From positions 4,216,001 through 4,280,000 of the forward strand of contig JAZBRS010000044.1 of the NCBI GenBank assembly GCA_037176725.1: DNA of 64,000 nucleotides, in the 5' to 3' direction. Shown here in pieces: positions 46,028 to 57,989 of this stretch. The stretch's first letter is position 1. Each line of letters opens with the position of its first letter. The stretch is from Posidonia oceanica. Its lineage: Eukaryota > Streptophyta > Magnoliopsida > Alismatales > Posidoniaceae. The notes below the pieces were generated by a model, which had not been told where the DNA came from, ran no database searches, and was given only the letters and a program-made list of their open reading frames with translations. Position numbers and translations under genes: made by a program.

Positions 46028-48165
46028 ATTTCATTTTACATAATTCTTATTCGGAATCTACCATAATTTGGTTATGTATTAGTTTTCACTTCCACACTCC
46101 TCGTAGATCAGATGAGGTACATATATACCAACTGAATCACAAGCTCCCATACCCCCCTCATGGAGGGACAGTCCCATTGTTCAATGGGACACTTTCTAGT
46201 TTTTACTCATATTGAAGTTCCCTTTTTACCGCTTCCTACGAAGGGTCATTTCTTATTGATCCTTACAGATCCTCTAGTTAATGGCTTCCTTTTACATTAT
46301 TGCACTTGAACATTCACAATTTCTTTTTTATTGACTAAAAGTCATAACTCACACGTTCACATGTTCAATCTTACGAAGATTCACAAAGCAACTAATCACT
46401 CTAGTTATCTTAAGAGGTTTCGCTAGAATATTCAAGTTATTTGCTTTTAAACCACAGATGAATCCGGTCATAATGTGTAACAGAACGTACGTTTGTCAAC
46501 AAAGTTATTCAATGGCAGTTGTAAGCAATTCAAGCAAACAACTTTATCACAATGATTATTATCTTCGATAGCAACAAATCATTAGCAACCACATATACAT
46601 AATCAGTACTTGTAAAATATGATGAATCAGTAATTGCAACCTATGAATAATCACTAATTACCCAATGATTTTAGCTAATAGAAGAGAAGAAATACTTGCC
46701 TCATTCTAAGCATGTTCTGTTCCCTTCTCTAGCTCAGCAACTCTCTTATTTTTGTTTCTTTTCCTTATCCTTCATTATACCAAGCTCTGAGTTTGGCGTT
46801 CTTGGGATCGAATAGAAGATCATTCAAAGCTCTAAAGATATGGTCCATGTTTGCTGGCATGTTTAGCTTCTAAGGCTTTAAAATCCACACATCTACTTGC
46901 TTAATTGGCTGGGGTTCGCAGCTCCGACATGTCCTCCTTTTCTATGGCATGATTTTCTCATCCCAACTCTGATTTAGAATATACACCTTTCAAATTGTCC
47001 CTTTCATAGATTTCTTTCTAGTATCTCATTCTAAGTGACAATTCTCATTGGAAAACACTCCATAGAGGTACAGGTTGCAGCAGCCATTTCAATCTTCTTT
47101 CTTCTCTTCCTCATAAGCCATACATAAGACATGCAGCAGAAATCAAGAACCACGGGCATTACGAAACAGAACCAACAACCAACCGTTTGTCTTTCTCTTC
47201 CAATACTTAATTCCTTCTCTTCCCCATGATACTTGAACATCTACACAATAAAAGGTCACTCTTCATCGGTCATACTTAACAACAACAGACCAAAATATCT
47301 CATCCAAGGCACCACCCTGAACCGCCAACATACAACTCACTCCAACAACTTCACAAACCACAACCACTTCTTCTTCTTCTTCTTCTTCAACATGAGCTCA
47401 ACCCAACAGCAACAACTGAAATCCAATAGCAAACCCTCCTATTCTACTCATTGAATTCCTTCAAATCACAACAATTTCAGTAAACCCATCATCAGGTTAC
47501 CAACCGTAATTTTGCTTTTCCTTCCTCTATCTCACTCTCAACTCACCTCCGAATGCAAACATATGTTTCAGTCAATCCTCTCCTCTTCATCTCTTTTCAT
47601 ACAACAAAAGGAGAACCATAGGAATGCAATCCCTCCTCACCACCGACTCTCACCCTTCTTTAATAAAACCAACGTGTACACACTTGTCGATCTATCCATG
47701 CTACAGCATTACTTACATACTTACAGCACATCCCTTCACGCCACCACACAAGATTTCTATTTATTTTATTCTCATCATTTTGGTATCTTCCCTCATGCAT
47801 TATCACCAAAGAGGTTCACTTGTATTTATCAATTCGATATTAAATTGCCATTTGATCATCCGACTTTCTAATGAACACAGCTATGTCCTTTTTATCTTTA
47901 AATTCTTCTGCTTCTTTGATTTGGGTTATCACAATACAACTCATCTAAATTGTAAGGTTAATATCGTTTAAAGAGAAGGATTGCTCCCACTAACTAGCCC
48001 TTTCCATGAGATGACGAGGCTTCATCACTAGTATCCCGTCTAGAAGAAGGAAAAAGGAACATATAGTTATTTATCATTGAATTATAACAAAGAAGCAGAG
48101 ATGATCATGAAATATAGTTTATCAAGTAAAAGACAAAATTAATAACATCACTGACTGGAAACCTT
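46028..48165. other. unassigned AT-rich DNA
   Basis: There is no clear gene. A minus-strand phrase MPANMDHIFRALNDLLFDPK near 46,860-46,800 reads like exon sequence, but I could not place it in a family. A CTT-rich microsatellite lies at 47,367-47,390. Short plus-strand open frames at 47,512-47,971 lack domains. Confidence 0.4.
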
Positions 48166-48483
48166 TGGCAAGCCATGCATGCTTCAAGGGCTCTTTCCTA
48201 GTTAAAGGTGGTATTACTCCCTCATGCTTCGTTGTTAAAGTTGAATTTGCATTGAGCCACATAGATGAGAAATTCTCACGTCCATTTATAATATCCGAAT
48301 CTCCCATTTGAGCAACATACAATATCTTTTCCCATATCATCTCAATTATCACAAAAAATAGTGCCTACTTCAGTTGGAAATCCTTCAGCAGCATGCTCCA
48401 TGTCCATGGCTGCAATGGCATCTCTGTAAATTTTCTCAGATGATCTTCCACGTACTGCAGCGGCAGCAATGTCTGCAAGTGCT
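48166..48483 (-). pseudogene. exon-like segments of an unrecognised plant gene
   Basis: On the minus strand, an acceptor-like TTTCGATTTAG at about 48,493-48,483 is followed by a frame reading LADIAAAAVRGRSSEKIYRD and AIAAMDMEHAAEGFPTE to about 48,370. A stop follows soon after. A second frame at 48,340-48,170 reads WEKILYVAQMGDSDIINGRE and RKEPLKHAWLAKGFQ. Both have balanced, non-repetitive amino-acid composition unlike the surrounding shadow frames. The gap between them is too short for a plant intron, so a pseudogene fragment is more likely than a working gene. I do not recognise the family. Confidence 0.3.
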
Positions 48484-48722
48484 AAATCGAAATAGCATGA
48501 AGTTATATATAAGCTACTGATAATATATACCATGCAGGTGAAAGACCACAATATGCAGCGAAAGAAAGTTAATGGAGATAGAATTTGAACATTATAGTCA
48601 AATAATACATAGAATATATGCACCGTTTTACACAAGCTAAAATTTGGATCTCCATTATGTTCATAACGACAGCTTAGGAAAACAGAAACAGAAAACAGTA
48701 AGCAGAGACAGAAATTCCTCAT

Positions 48723-50885
48723 AGCACATCATGCAGACATTTCATCAAACTCATGCAAGGCATGCTGAAGATGATGGAGGCATTTGTTAGTTGTACTGGT
48801 CGATGATTGGTGGTAGAGAGTTATCAATAACTAGGTCAGCCTCCAAAAAAAATTCAAAATAATAACAAGTTTGTCATGTAATTTGTCAAAAAACCAAAAA
48901 TTAAAAAAAAAAACCCAGATCACCTTGCTTTCTTCTTCTTCTCCAATATCTAATATTTTATCCATTTTATTCCACTTGTGGGTAGTTCATTGTTTAGTTA
49001 ATATAGTTAAAGAAATAATCTCAAGGTTCCTAAATGCACCTAATATACGAAAGATATTCAATTTTGTCATTTCAAAGATCTTTGTCTCGTATACATCTAG
49101 TCCACCGTTAAGCCCGCCATATATTTTTGCTTTGTGCTGTTTTCTTTTTGTCTGTCTCGTATACATATATCGTAAAATAAGTCACCCACTAATCACGAGC
49201 TCTCTTAATCTTTCCTATTGAATTTTTATATGCCAATCCCACATTTTTCTCATTGCAAAATGTAGAAGTCGTTCATATACAAAAATCGTCCGTATATATA
49301 TTTTAATTGTATTAACAATAGGGAGAACATATAAAAATTATTACACGTTCATGTTGTCATTTTTTGCAGTGTTGCCTAATTGAGGATCATCACATCTGAA
49401 GAAAAAGATAAGAGCGCATCCTTGAAACGAGATGAGACTTGAGAACGTAGTTTGACATTAAAAGGATTTCTGTTTCTAGTTGTACAGTAAAAGGAGAATT
49501 TATAAAAATTTCTGCTTTAAGAACTACGAACTGTATTGATTTTGGGTTTCGTGAAGAAATTGCACAGTCGAGGGTACAAACTAAAAGGTTTGAAACGTAA
49601 CATAACTCATATATATATACTTTCGGATGCATTATATATGCATCATAAGCTAGCTCTATAATGTGTCTATGCTATAATAAAATCTATTTCACAAAAGCAT
49701 ATATTATATAATGTGAGGACAAATAGACCAATTACACAGATGGAGAAGTTAAAAAAAAGGGAGGATACAGGCATAAATTAAGAACAAATAGAAATACCAT
49801 TACGACTCAGACCCAGCAGTTACAACTGTTTCGAAATTTACAAAAAAAAATGAACTACAAGACAAACACAAGTCCCATGAAAATAATTTTTTGCAAGCCG
49901 CAATTGTAGTGCCCATCCTCTCACTATGATCCCCTCCTCTTCACAATCATTAAGGAGACTCATCTTACCATCCATCAAACTCGTGGCATTAATTGTTTGC
50001 ATGCCACAAACCACAATAAAATGCAAGAGTATTGGGAAGTGACAAGCCAGTCTAAATTTGTTCTTTGTAATAAAGGAAGTAGATGTAGTGAATCCATCTA
50101 AATTTTGGGACCAGGGAAGAGTTTAAATTTGGGTAGTGCATGCAACGAGATTAATGATCACATTCTTGTATGAACTATAATTTTAAGGGGGAATTATAGG
50201 TACACCATCTAAAACAGTAAAAAATACGGATTTACCATTGTAAATTTCAAAGATTCATTTACACCATTGGATCTTTTTTTTTTTGTACACATATGCCATT
50301 AAGTTACCCTTTGAGTTAAACTTAATGGAATATTCTTTAATACCGTTAACTTTTGAACCTATTTCACAATTTTATCGTTCCTCCATCTAAACCAAAATCT
50401 TAATCCCCACCCATTTCCAATCGATGATGGCCACCTTCTTGATCTCTGCTTCCTCTTTCCACCTCCTCCGACACCACCCCCATCATCAAGAAGTAGAAGT
50501 ACGACCACGAAACAAAGGAGCCACTTTTCCGACTGGACTACTCGCAGTTCCCACCCCCGACACCTCTACAGAAACGAGCCCACGACCCTCAATAGACCAT
50601 CAAGCTCTTCAAGCTTGGAAGTAATGACAAAGGTGATGCTTTAACCCCTCTTTGGCGGCCGGATAAAGGATGGAATAAGGGTACAATAGGAATTGTAATT
50701 CCATTTGGCAAGTCAAAAAGTAGAATAAAAGCAGAATAGTAATTTTTATTCTGATTTATTTATTCTAGAATAGCTATTCCGCAGGAAAGGTGGAATAAAG
50801 TTATTCCGCTAAGTTATTCTAATAAATGTATGTATACGGTGTGTTTATTTTTTGTTTAAAAATTAATACATATATAATATGATGT
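48723..50885. other. unassigned AT-rich DNA with possible MITE at the right edge
   Basis: There is no clear gene. A minus-strand frame at 50,026-49,838 (GMQTINATSLMDGKMSLLND) has exon-like composition but no family I can name. From about 50,645 to 50,880 the sequence TTTGGCGGCCGG followed by repeated GGAATA and TATTCC words looks like half of a palindromic miniature transposon, cut by the LTR that starts at 50,886. Confidence 0.35.
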
Positions 50886-53800
50886 TGTTGACACCTTATC
50901 TTGGCAGACATGGACCACTTGGAGCCCTCCTAGTGATTGCTGGACTCAAACCCAAACCAAGCCAAACCCTAACCCTCTTCTTTACCCTTCAAAATCAAGC
51001 AAACTTGACCTAAGCCTTTACCCCTCGTCCCAAGCTCAAAACCTAACCAAAATCCATAGGAAAACCCACCAACACCCACTTAGCAAACCTACCCAAGAAC
51101 TTAGAAAATCTCAAACATTAGACCATTCCCAAAAACCCTAGAAAACCTAGGCAAAACTCCCATTTTCTACACCTCAAAATCCCTCCAAAACCTTCTTAGA
51201 ATCGAACCAAAACTTCAAAACCAACACCTCAAACCTTAGACTGCCCACTCACCAATTTTCATCCCATTCCAAGACCTTTAAGACCTCTATTCACCCAAAT
51301 TATCCTTTTCTCTCTCCAGGATTATCATTTTCTCTCTCCTCTCTCTCTCCTGATTATCATCTCTCTTTTCATCCCCTTCTTGCTCCTTCTCTGGTCTGGC
51401 TGTGGGCTCCCTTTGTGCTTCTATCCTTCCTCTATCTTATCCCTATTTTTACTTTATTTTTAACACTTTCCCTAATTTTCAAAAAATCATTTTCCTTCAA
51501 CCTATCTCTTTTCCTTTTATCTCCCTCTTTTTTCCATTTCTTTCCTCCTTCTCTTTCCCCATTCTTTCTCTTGCAAAAATCCATAAAAACCCCTAAAAAT
51601 CTGTAAAACCCCAAAACATAAAAGAAACAAATCAGAACCCTAAGAAAAACAATTAAAAAACATTAAACAAGCAATTAAAAACCTAAACTTAACTAAATCA
51701 AGCTAAAAAGAAAACCAAGCATGTAAGCTAAAAAATGCAAAACAAATCAAAAGAAAACACTGAAAAATCAAGAAAAAAACTAAAATGAAATCAAAACCCA
51801 CCAAGAGTAAAAACCCCATCAGAAGAATTAAAAAACAAACCCTAAAAAGGAGAATCAAAAATCAAACACTAAAACAAGTAATTAAAGAAGCAAAAGACTT
51901 AACCTAACAAACCTAAAAAAAAAACAGATTAAAAAACTTAATTAAAAGGAAAAGAAAAACTCATTTAAAAGACGTAAAAACACCCCATTAAACCAGAGAA
52001 ATCTAACTGAAAACTTCAAGAAAAATCAACAAATAAAAATCAAAGCATAATGTAAAAGACTTAAGAAAGAAAAAACCCTAAGGAGACTAAAACTTAAAAA
52101 CCTAAAAACAACCCTGGTTAATACGAAAATAAATCCTAAAAAAAAATCCTAATCAATATCCTAAGTGTCCAACAAGGAAAACACAATTTTTAAAACAATT
52201 TAAAAAGGTTTAACAAACATTTAATCAAGTGGAAACTAATTAAAACCAAAACCAAAACCCTAAAACCCTAATCAAGCCCAAAACACATTAATCAACCCAA
52301 AATGGCCATTAAAAAATTTAATTAAAACTCTAATTCACATCACAACCTTTCTAGTATTTTTATTTATTTTTAGTTCATTTTTATTAATTTTATTTTTCCC
52401 ATTCTACCCTCTCTTCTTTCTTACTTCTCTTTTCTTTCTTTCCTTTCCTTACTGGGCCCAATCCAGCCCGTTTTTCTTTTTTTCTTTTATTTCTTTTTCC
52501 TTCGGCCCACAGTCCGGCCTCCTTCTTCCTTCTTCTTCCCCACCTTCTATGTTTTCCACCATTTTTCTCCCGCGAGCAGCTGCTGCAGTATTCCCTCCTC
52601 CGTTCGAATTTGAGCTTCCATCCAATCAGCACCAGAGCTCGTCGCTTCACCTCCATCTCAGCGTCTTTTCCGGAGGCATTCATTGCCGGCCGACATCCAT
52701 CGCGTCTGCTGCAGTGCCGCCGGTGGATTTCAAATCTTCTAGCGCGCCAGCAGCCGGCCTCCACCAGATATAAGCTACCCTTCCTTCATTTCCATCAGTG
52801 AACAACAATCATCAGCGGGAGAAAAAGCAGAGAGAATCCAGAGAGAGCAGACCTCAGAGCCCAATTCCAGAAGCCAGAACTCATTCCGTTTCCTCCACCT
52901 GAGCAGCTCCTTTCTTCTTCTCTGCCTCCTCCAATTTCCAGAAAAGAGTGTGGCCAGAGGGAGTGTCTGAGAGCCATCTTTGCATCCCGGAGAGAGCTCC
53001 CCAATTCCAGAGCATTACCCCACTGAAAATCCTCCACTTTTCTTCCTCTGATTTCAGCAAGACTTCTCCTTCTTTTTCCAGTAACCCAAACCCTGTCCAA
53101 GTCCCAATTCCTCTTCCAATTGATCCCCCAAACTCACCCAGCAACCCAGCTATCTCCCTCCACCATCCCATTGCCTTTCCATTGCACGAAACACCTTCAA
53201 ATCACCCTGAACACCAACCAGAACCCAACACAACTCCCCTCAGCAATTCCCTCCACTCCAGCCCACAACCTTCTCCCAAAATCCACCCAGAGACTCACCG
53301 AACCTCTACCTTTCCAGAGCCCCCGACCTCGAACCCAACCATCCACCACAGCTTCCAAACTCCACAACAAACACCTATCCTAACCTCAGACCAAAATCGG
53401 ACCCAACTCCCAAACTCTCTCCACACCTTCCAGAAACCCTTTCCAACCATCCAAATCCCTTCTCCAGACCCCTAGCAACCTCCCGGAGGGCTCCACTCCA
53501 CCAAACAAGCAGCAACAGCCACCCTCCATCTCCGGTTCCTTTCTGAGAACCCAAAAGCGCCGGATCTTCTGTCGAGCTGCAGAACCTCCGTCTGATCGAC
53601 CGAGAAGCACCAGAAGCACCCCCTGAGGAAGTCCCGACTACCGCGAGCCGCTGGAGATCGCCGCTGCAACCAGACGAGCGTCGCCGGCCAGCTCCGACAC
53701 TACTGAGGTCGGGAGGACGCACTAGACGCGAAGATAGGTATTTCTTCACCTCCTCTGCTCTCTCTCCTTCCTCTGCTGCTTTTCCGCCGTCCAGAAGCAA

Positions 53801-54079
53801 GTCTCCGGCCTTCCTGCTCTGATCGCGACTCGCCGGACAAAGCTTCTTCTCTGGCGCCGGCCTCCACTCTTCCCGATGCTCCAGCCAACGGAACGTCGCC
53901 CCGACGGTCCCCGGAGCTCCGCACGGACGTCAGCTCCAGCTCCCGCCGATCAGCGCCTCCACAAGCCCCCTGTGCCGGCGGTGCTAAGGTCCGGTAGCTT
54001 ACTGCTACAGTACCTACCATCGCCGGCAAGTCACTGTTCCTTTATTTTTCCAATTATAAAGTTTCTGTGTGAATATTGC

Positions 54080-54990
54080 ATGTCTGCCTTAAGTTATTTC
54101 ATTTTTGCATTCTGGTCCTTATGCCTTTTAATCTGCTTAGTTTTTAATTTAAAACCATGCAAAATTGCTTTAATTATTCCTGCTTTTCTGTATTTACATC
54201 CCAGTCCTTTTACTGTGCTGTTTAGCTGTAATTTTTTGTGTTTTAGCCCCTCTAGTTTCCATTTTTGCATATGGGTCCTGCATTAAATCAGTTCATTTAA
54301 ATGCATCATTTTTACCATATAAAATTGCATTCTGTGTCCCTGCATTTCGTTGTTTTTGCATCTAGGTCCTGTGCACTGTAGTAACTTAGGTTTCATTTTT
54401 AATTTTGCATACTGCATTGCATATTTTACCTCATGGTTTTGCATTTTTGCATGTAGGTCCATTTTAAATGGACAGTAACTGTTTTCCATGCATTTTGGCT
54501 TATTGCATTGCATTTTTAACCCTGTTTTTCCCAAAAATTGCACATCAGTCCTGTCTTCTGATTTCAGAGCATGTTTTCCATATAAAATTGCATATTTGAC
54601 CCCTGCATGATTCAAAAATCACACATAGGTCCTTGCATCCTTTAAAAATCATGTAAAAAGACTGTTTTGCCCCTAAAGTTGCATCTTAGCTCCTATGCTT
54701 ACAAAATTGCATGTAGACCCTCCACTTGCATTCCCAGACTTCCTAGAACCCTGTTTTCTGGAAAATTTGCACTTTAGACCCTAGTTTTTTCCAAAATTAC
54801 CCTCTGATTTCCATTTGTTTTCAAAACTTCTTCCAATGCATGCCCTCTTTTCAAAGTAGCTTTCTGAGTCCAGTTTTTTGCAAAATAAAGCCCTGCCCTC
54901 TCCTGTTTTCAAAACTCTCTCTTGTGGGCCCCATCCTTTTTGAAAATTTGCATTTAGCCCCCTTCTCTTTTCAAAAATGGCATTTGAACC
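54080..54990 (+). repeat. degenerate TTGCAT...GGTCCT repeat array
   Basis: About a dozen copies of a phrase like TTTTGCATCTAGGTCCTGTG recur at irregular 40-90-bp spacing, for example near 54,100, 54,262, 54,355, 54,450, 54,540, 54,625 and 54,700. They are strongly drifted and non-coding. Confidence 0.6.
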
Positions 54991-55775
54991 TCTATTTTTC
55001 TAAAAATTCCCCTCTTGTCTTTTCTTGCATCTTGCATGCATCCTGCATTCATTTAGCTTTGCATTTTAGCATCCCTTTGCACACACTAAGCACCTTTAGC
55101 TCCCCTTCACTTGGGAGGACCTTTTGCACACCCCTAGGACCTCCTGAACACCTAGATCTGTTCTTCTCCCCTGTTCTGGCCCTCCTGCCTTGAAGCTGCG
55201 ATATCTTCCGATCTGGCCGTTGGATCTTCTCAAGTAAGCTGCCCAGGTGATCGCAGCGAAGCGCTCTTCAGCATGGACCAAGCAGATCTCAGATCAGGCT
55301 CCCGGATTTCCAGGTATGTCCTCCTGAACCCCTACATTGCATTCATTTGCATGCCATTTGCATTGTTTCCCTCGTTTTCGATTTCTGTCTCTTTGAGCAT
55401 GAAGAATAGGACCTCTTCTTCTTGTCTATCAACTCAAATCCCTGTTTCGCGTACTCTTGGACGTTTTGTGTTGAGTTTTCCCTGGATTCACCACTTAATG
55501 TGACTTTCTTCCCTCTTTTCCACGATCCGATCGCATCGCGAGCTTTGGGCAGCATGCAAGACACACCGTGGAACGGTTTAGCGGGAAATGGTCGCAAAAG
55601 AGGTGGCAATCCCCCCGTTTGCTCACTCTCCCCTTTGTAGGTCTTCACACCTACTCTGTGTGGTCCTGAACAGCGCCTGTTCTCACACATGTGCTGTTCT
55701 GCTTCTCCTTTTACTGCTTCTAATCTTTTCCTTGCATTTGCATTCGCGCAGCTTTTCCGAGGTTTTATCTCGTAG

Positions 55776-56010
55776 CTTTTGGCACCGTTTTGCGTGCCCG
55801 CTCTCGTTTTGGCACCGTTTTGCGTGCCTGCTTTGTCTTTCGCGTCGTTTTGGGCGCTCGCCCTGTTTTTGGCACAGTTTTGCGTGCCCGTCATCGCCTT
55901 TTGCACCGATTTGCGTGCCGCCTTGCTTTCTCGCCTGTTTTGCGTGCCGACCTTGTCCTTTTACACCGTTTTGCGTGCTTTCTTGTTTTTGCCTCGTTTT
56001 ACGTGCTTTA
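55776..56010 (+). repeat. minisatellite in the Tat LTR
   Basis: About eight head-to-tail units of 25-36 bp have the core GGCACCGTTTTGCGTGCC and a CT-rich spacer. Imperfect units show drift and length variation. They generate repeated-peptide open frames on both strands that should not be taken as genes. Confidence 0.85.
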
Positions 56011-56661
56011 CGCCGTTTTCTCTTGCATGTCGATCGCATTGCATGGTTTTGCCGTTGTTTTGCTTTTTTCGCTTGCATTTGCATATAGGGCTGTGATGCT
56101 TACTGCCTGGAGTTCTCACGAGCCAGGTTTCGTCCGGTTCGGAACACAGACAGCGTAGCTGAGCACTTAGACAGCACGTTTACTTCCTTGCCTTGCATCT
56201 CTCCACTTAGAGCACACCTTAAGCATTCATTTAGGCATTCATAGGCACATAGGCATTCAATCCTGCATTTCCCTGCGTATGCGAGCGTAAGCCTAGAAAG
56301 ACCGATTCTCGGGCGTGTTGGGGGTGCCTAACACCTTCCCCGCACGTAACAGGAGTCCTTGCCCTGTCTTTTGGCCCGCAATGACCATACTGCCCTTATC
56401 CTAGGCTAGAGTCATCTCATTTGCATGTATTTGCATCTGTTTCCTTTGCATTGCTTTGCTTTGCATTTCTTGCTTGGTTTTGCTTGTTAATTCACGCATT
56501 TCCCCCGGTTTTCCTTGTCTCCCGTTAATAGACATGGTGGCGACTCTGATTTGTCTTATCTTTCTTTTTTCTTCTCGATTTTAAGTGTTTTCGAGTTGAG
56601 CCTCTTCCTCGGATCCAATCGCCGCTAATAGCGAGCCTGATTCCGATCGGGATCGCTACAG

Positions 56662-56679
56662 TGGCGACTCTGCTGGGGA
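56662..56679 (+). promoter_or_regulatory. primer-binding site of the Tat/Ogre element
   Basis: TGGCGACTCTGCTGGGGA lies one base after the LTR. It is the type of site described for Tat/Ogre elements and fits priming by a tRNA ending TCGCCA, probably an Arg tRNA. A similar but shorter match, TGGCGACTCTGA, lies 123 bp upstream inside the LTR at 56,538. Confidence 0.8.
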
Positions 56680-57989
56680 TGCTAGACTCCGGCTTTCGTT
56701 CCCGACTTTTTCGCTCGCTTGTTTTCATAGTTTTGCCTGCCTTGTGTGCCTTCTTTGCCTGCTTTGCTCGTTTTTCTGTGCAAACTCCTAGAAAGTCACT
56801 TTGTGGCTACTTTGCTTAGGTTTTGCACCTCTTTCGCCTCGGTTTGCGCTCCCTTTCGCTTGGCTTTGCTTCTCTGCTTGTTTATTTACTTATTGTCTTG
56901 CTTATACTCTTACTTCCTTTACAGCTTACTTGTCTTTATTTTCCTTGCCTTACTTGCTTATTACTGCTTTAGTTATCGCACATTGCATGTCTACGTACTT
57001 GTTTGGCAACAATACATGCTTTTTGAATGTTGAATGCTTCTTTTACACCTTTGCTATGTCACTACGCACGCACATGCCTTCCATGCATGCCTGTTGACTC
57101 GATGAATGTTTTTCCTCACCATTATGCTCACAAACACCTGCACATGCCATGCACTTGCCTTTTGTTGTGTTGTATGATTGTCTGCCTGCCATGCCTGACT
57201 GATTTTCTTCCCTTTCGCACATGCCATGCCTAGGATAGTAGAGACTTGTTTGCTCTCCCCATGGTTAATTAAAAACCGCAAGTAAAAAGAACTTCTAGGA
57301 GCAACTAGAGACTCTGAACAATCCTTCACCCCCTTGGGTTAATAAAATATGCAAGATAAAAGACTTTAATCATTTGCATAAGCATCATATAGGGCATGCA
57401 TTCTTCTCATCTGAGTCCACCTATTAGTCTGCGAAGGACGGTCCCGGCTTCTTGTTCCACCGCTTTGGGCGTGGCACGAGTCAGTCGGTCTGTCCCCCCC
57501 TCGTCCGGGGGTCGTGTCGGTGTTAGTAGAGGGTACCACCCACGCTTTGGCGGGGTAGAGGCCACCAACGCACCACCCTGTCATTTCCTGAGCTTTGGGC
57601 CGGGAGTTAGACAGGGAACCTAATTTTCTGACCTGAGTCGGTGACCCGTACACCCAGGGATACCCGAAGTAGATTACCTTACTAGGACACACTAGTTAGG
57701 TGAGGGGGCATACTAGAAAGCATGCATATCATTCAAGCCATTTAACTAACTCATTTGCATTCATCTTTTTAGTTTCTAACCCCTAATTTCCTTCTGTTGT
57801 GTCAGCGTGATCGGTAAGCGAGTTTCCCTTTGCCAGAGCTCGAGTACCAACCCTCGTTGACACCCCTTGTGCGACTTCATTCGCGACCATTCCCCCTCTG
57901 AGCTATCCACGTTTGTGACGATAGCTCCTCCTAGGACTCACCGCTTGAACACTCGTCGCAGCCCTATTCTCACGCGATCTAGGTCAGCA
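56680..57989 (+). other. leader of the Tat/Ogre element
   Basis: This is non-coding DNA between the primer-binding site and the first ATG of gag at 57,990. The gag frame is open upstream to about 57,867 without an ATG. No extra ORF of the kind seen before gag in some Ogre elements is recognisable. Confidence 0.6.

Larger units (their letters stand above)
50886..56660 (+). repeat. 5' LTR of the Tat/Ogre element, about 5.8 kb
   Basis: It starts TGTTGACACC and ends GGGATCGCTACA one base before the primer-binding site. Segments in order are an A-rich stretch with many AAACCCTA-like words (50,940-52,350), a C-rich proline-codon-like stretch (52,500-54,030), an array of TTGCAT...GGTCCT words (54,080-54,990), a minisatellite (55,776-56,010) and a block shared with the left Tat LTR (56,091-56,430). 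None of the open frames inside shows a domain. I see no gene in it. Confidence 0.88.

Noticed and set aside
50645..50880. Palindromic GGAATA/TATTCC-rich segment as a complete MITE
   Set aside because: Only one end-like sequence is visible and the segment is cut by the Tat LTR, so neither terminal repeats nor a target duplication can be shown.
52390..54030. Several 60-175-codon Pro/Ser-rich open frames
   Set aside because: C-rich LTR sequence gives such frames by composition. There is no consistent frame, signal peptide or known motif.
55343..56096. Repeated-peptide open frames on both strands (for example AGTQNGAK repeats)
   Set aside because: They are translations of the LTR minisatellite, not a repeat protein gene.
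57867..57989. Upstream extension of gag to 57,867
   Set aside because: The frame is open there but has no ATG. The first in-frame ATG is at 57,990.
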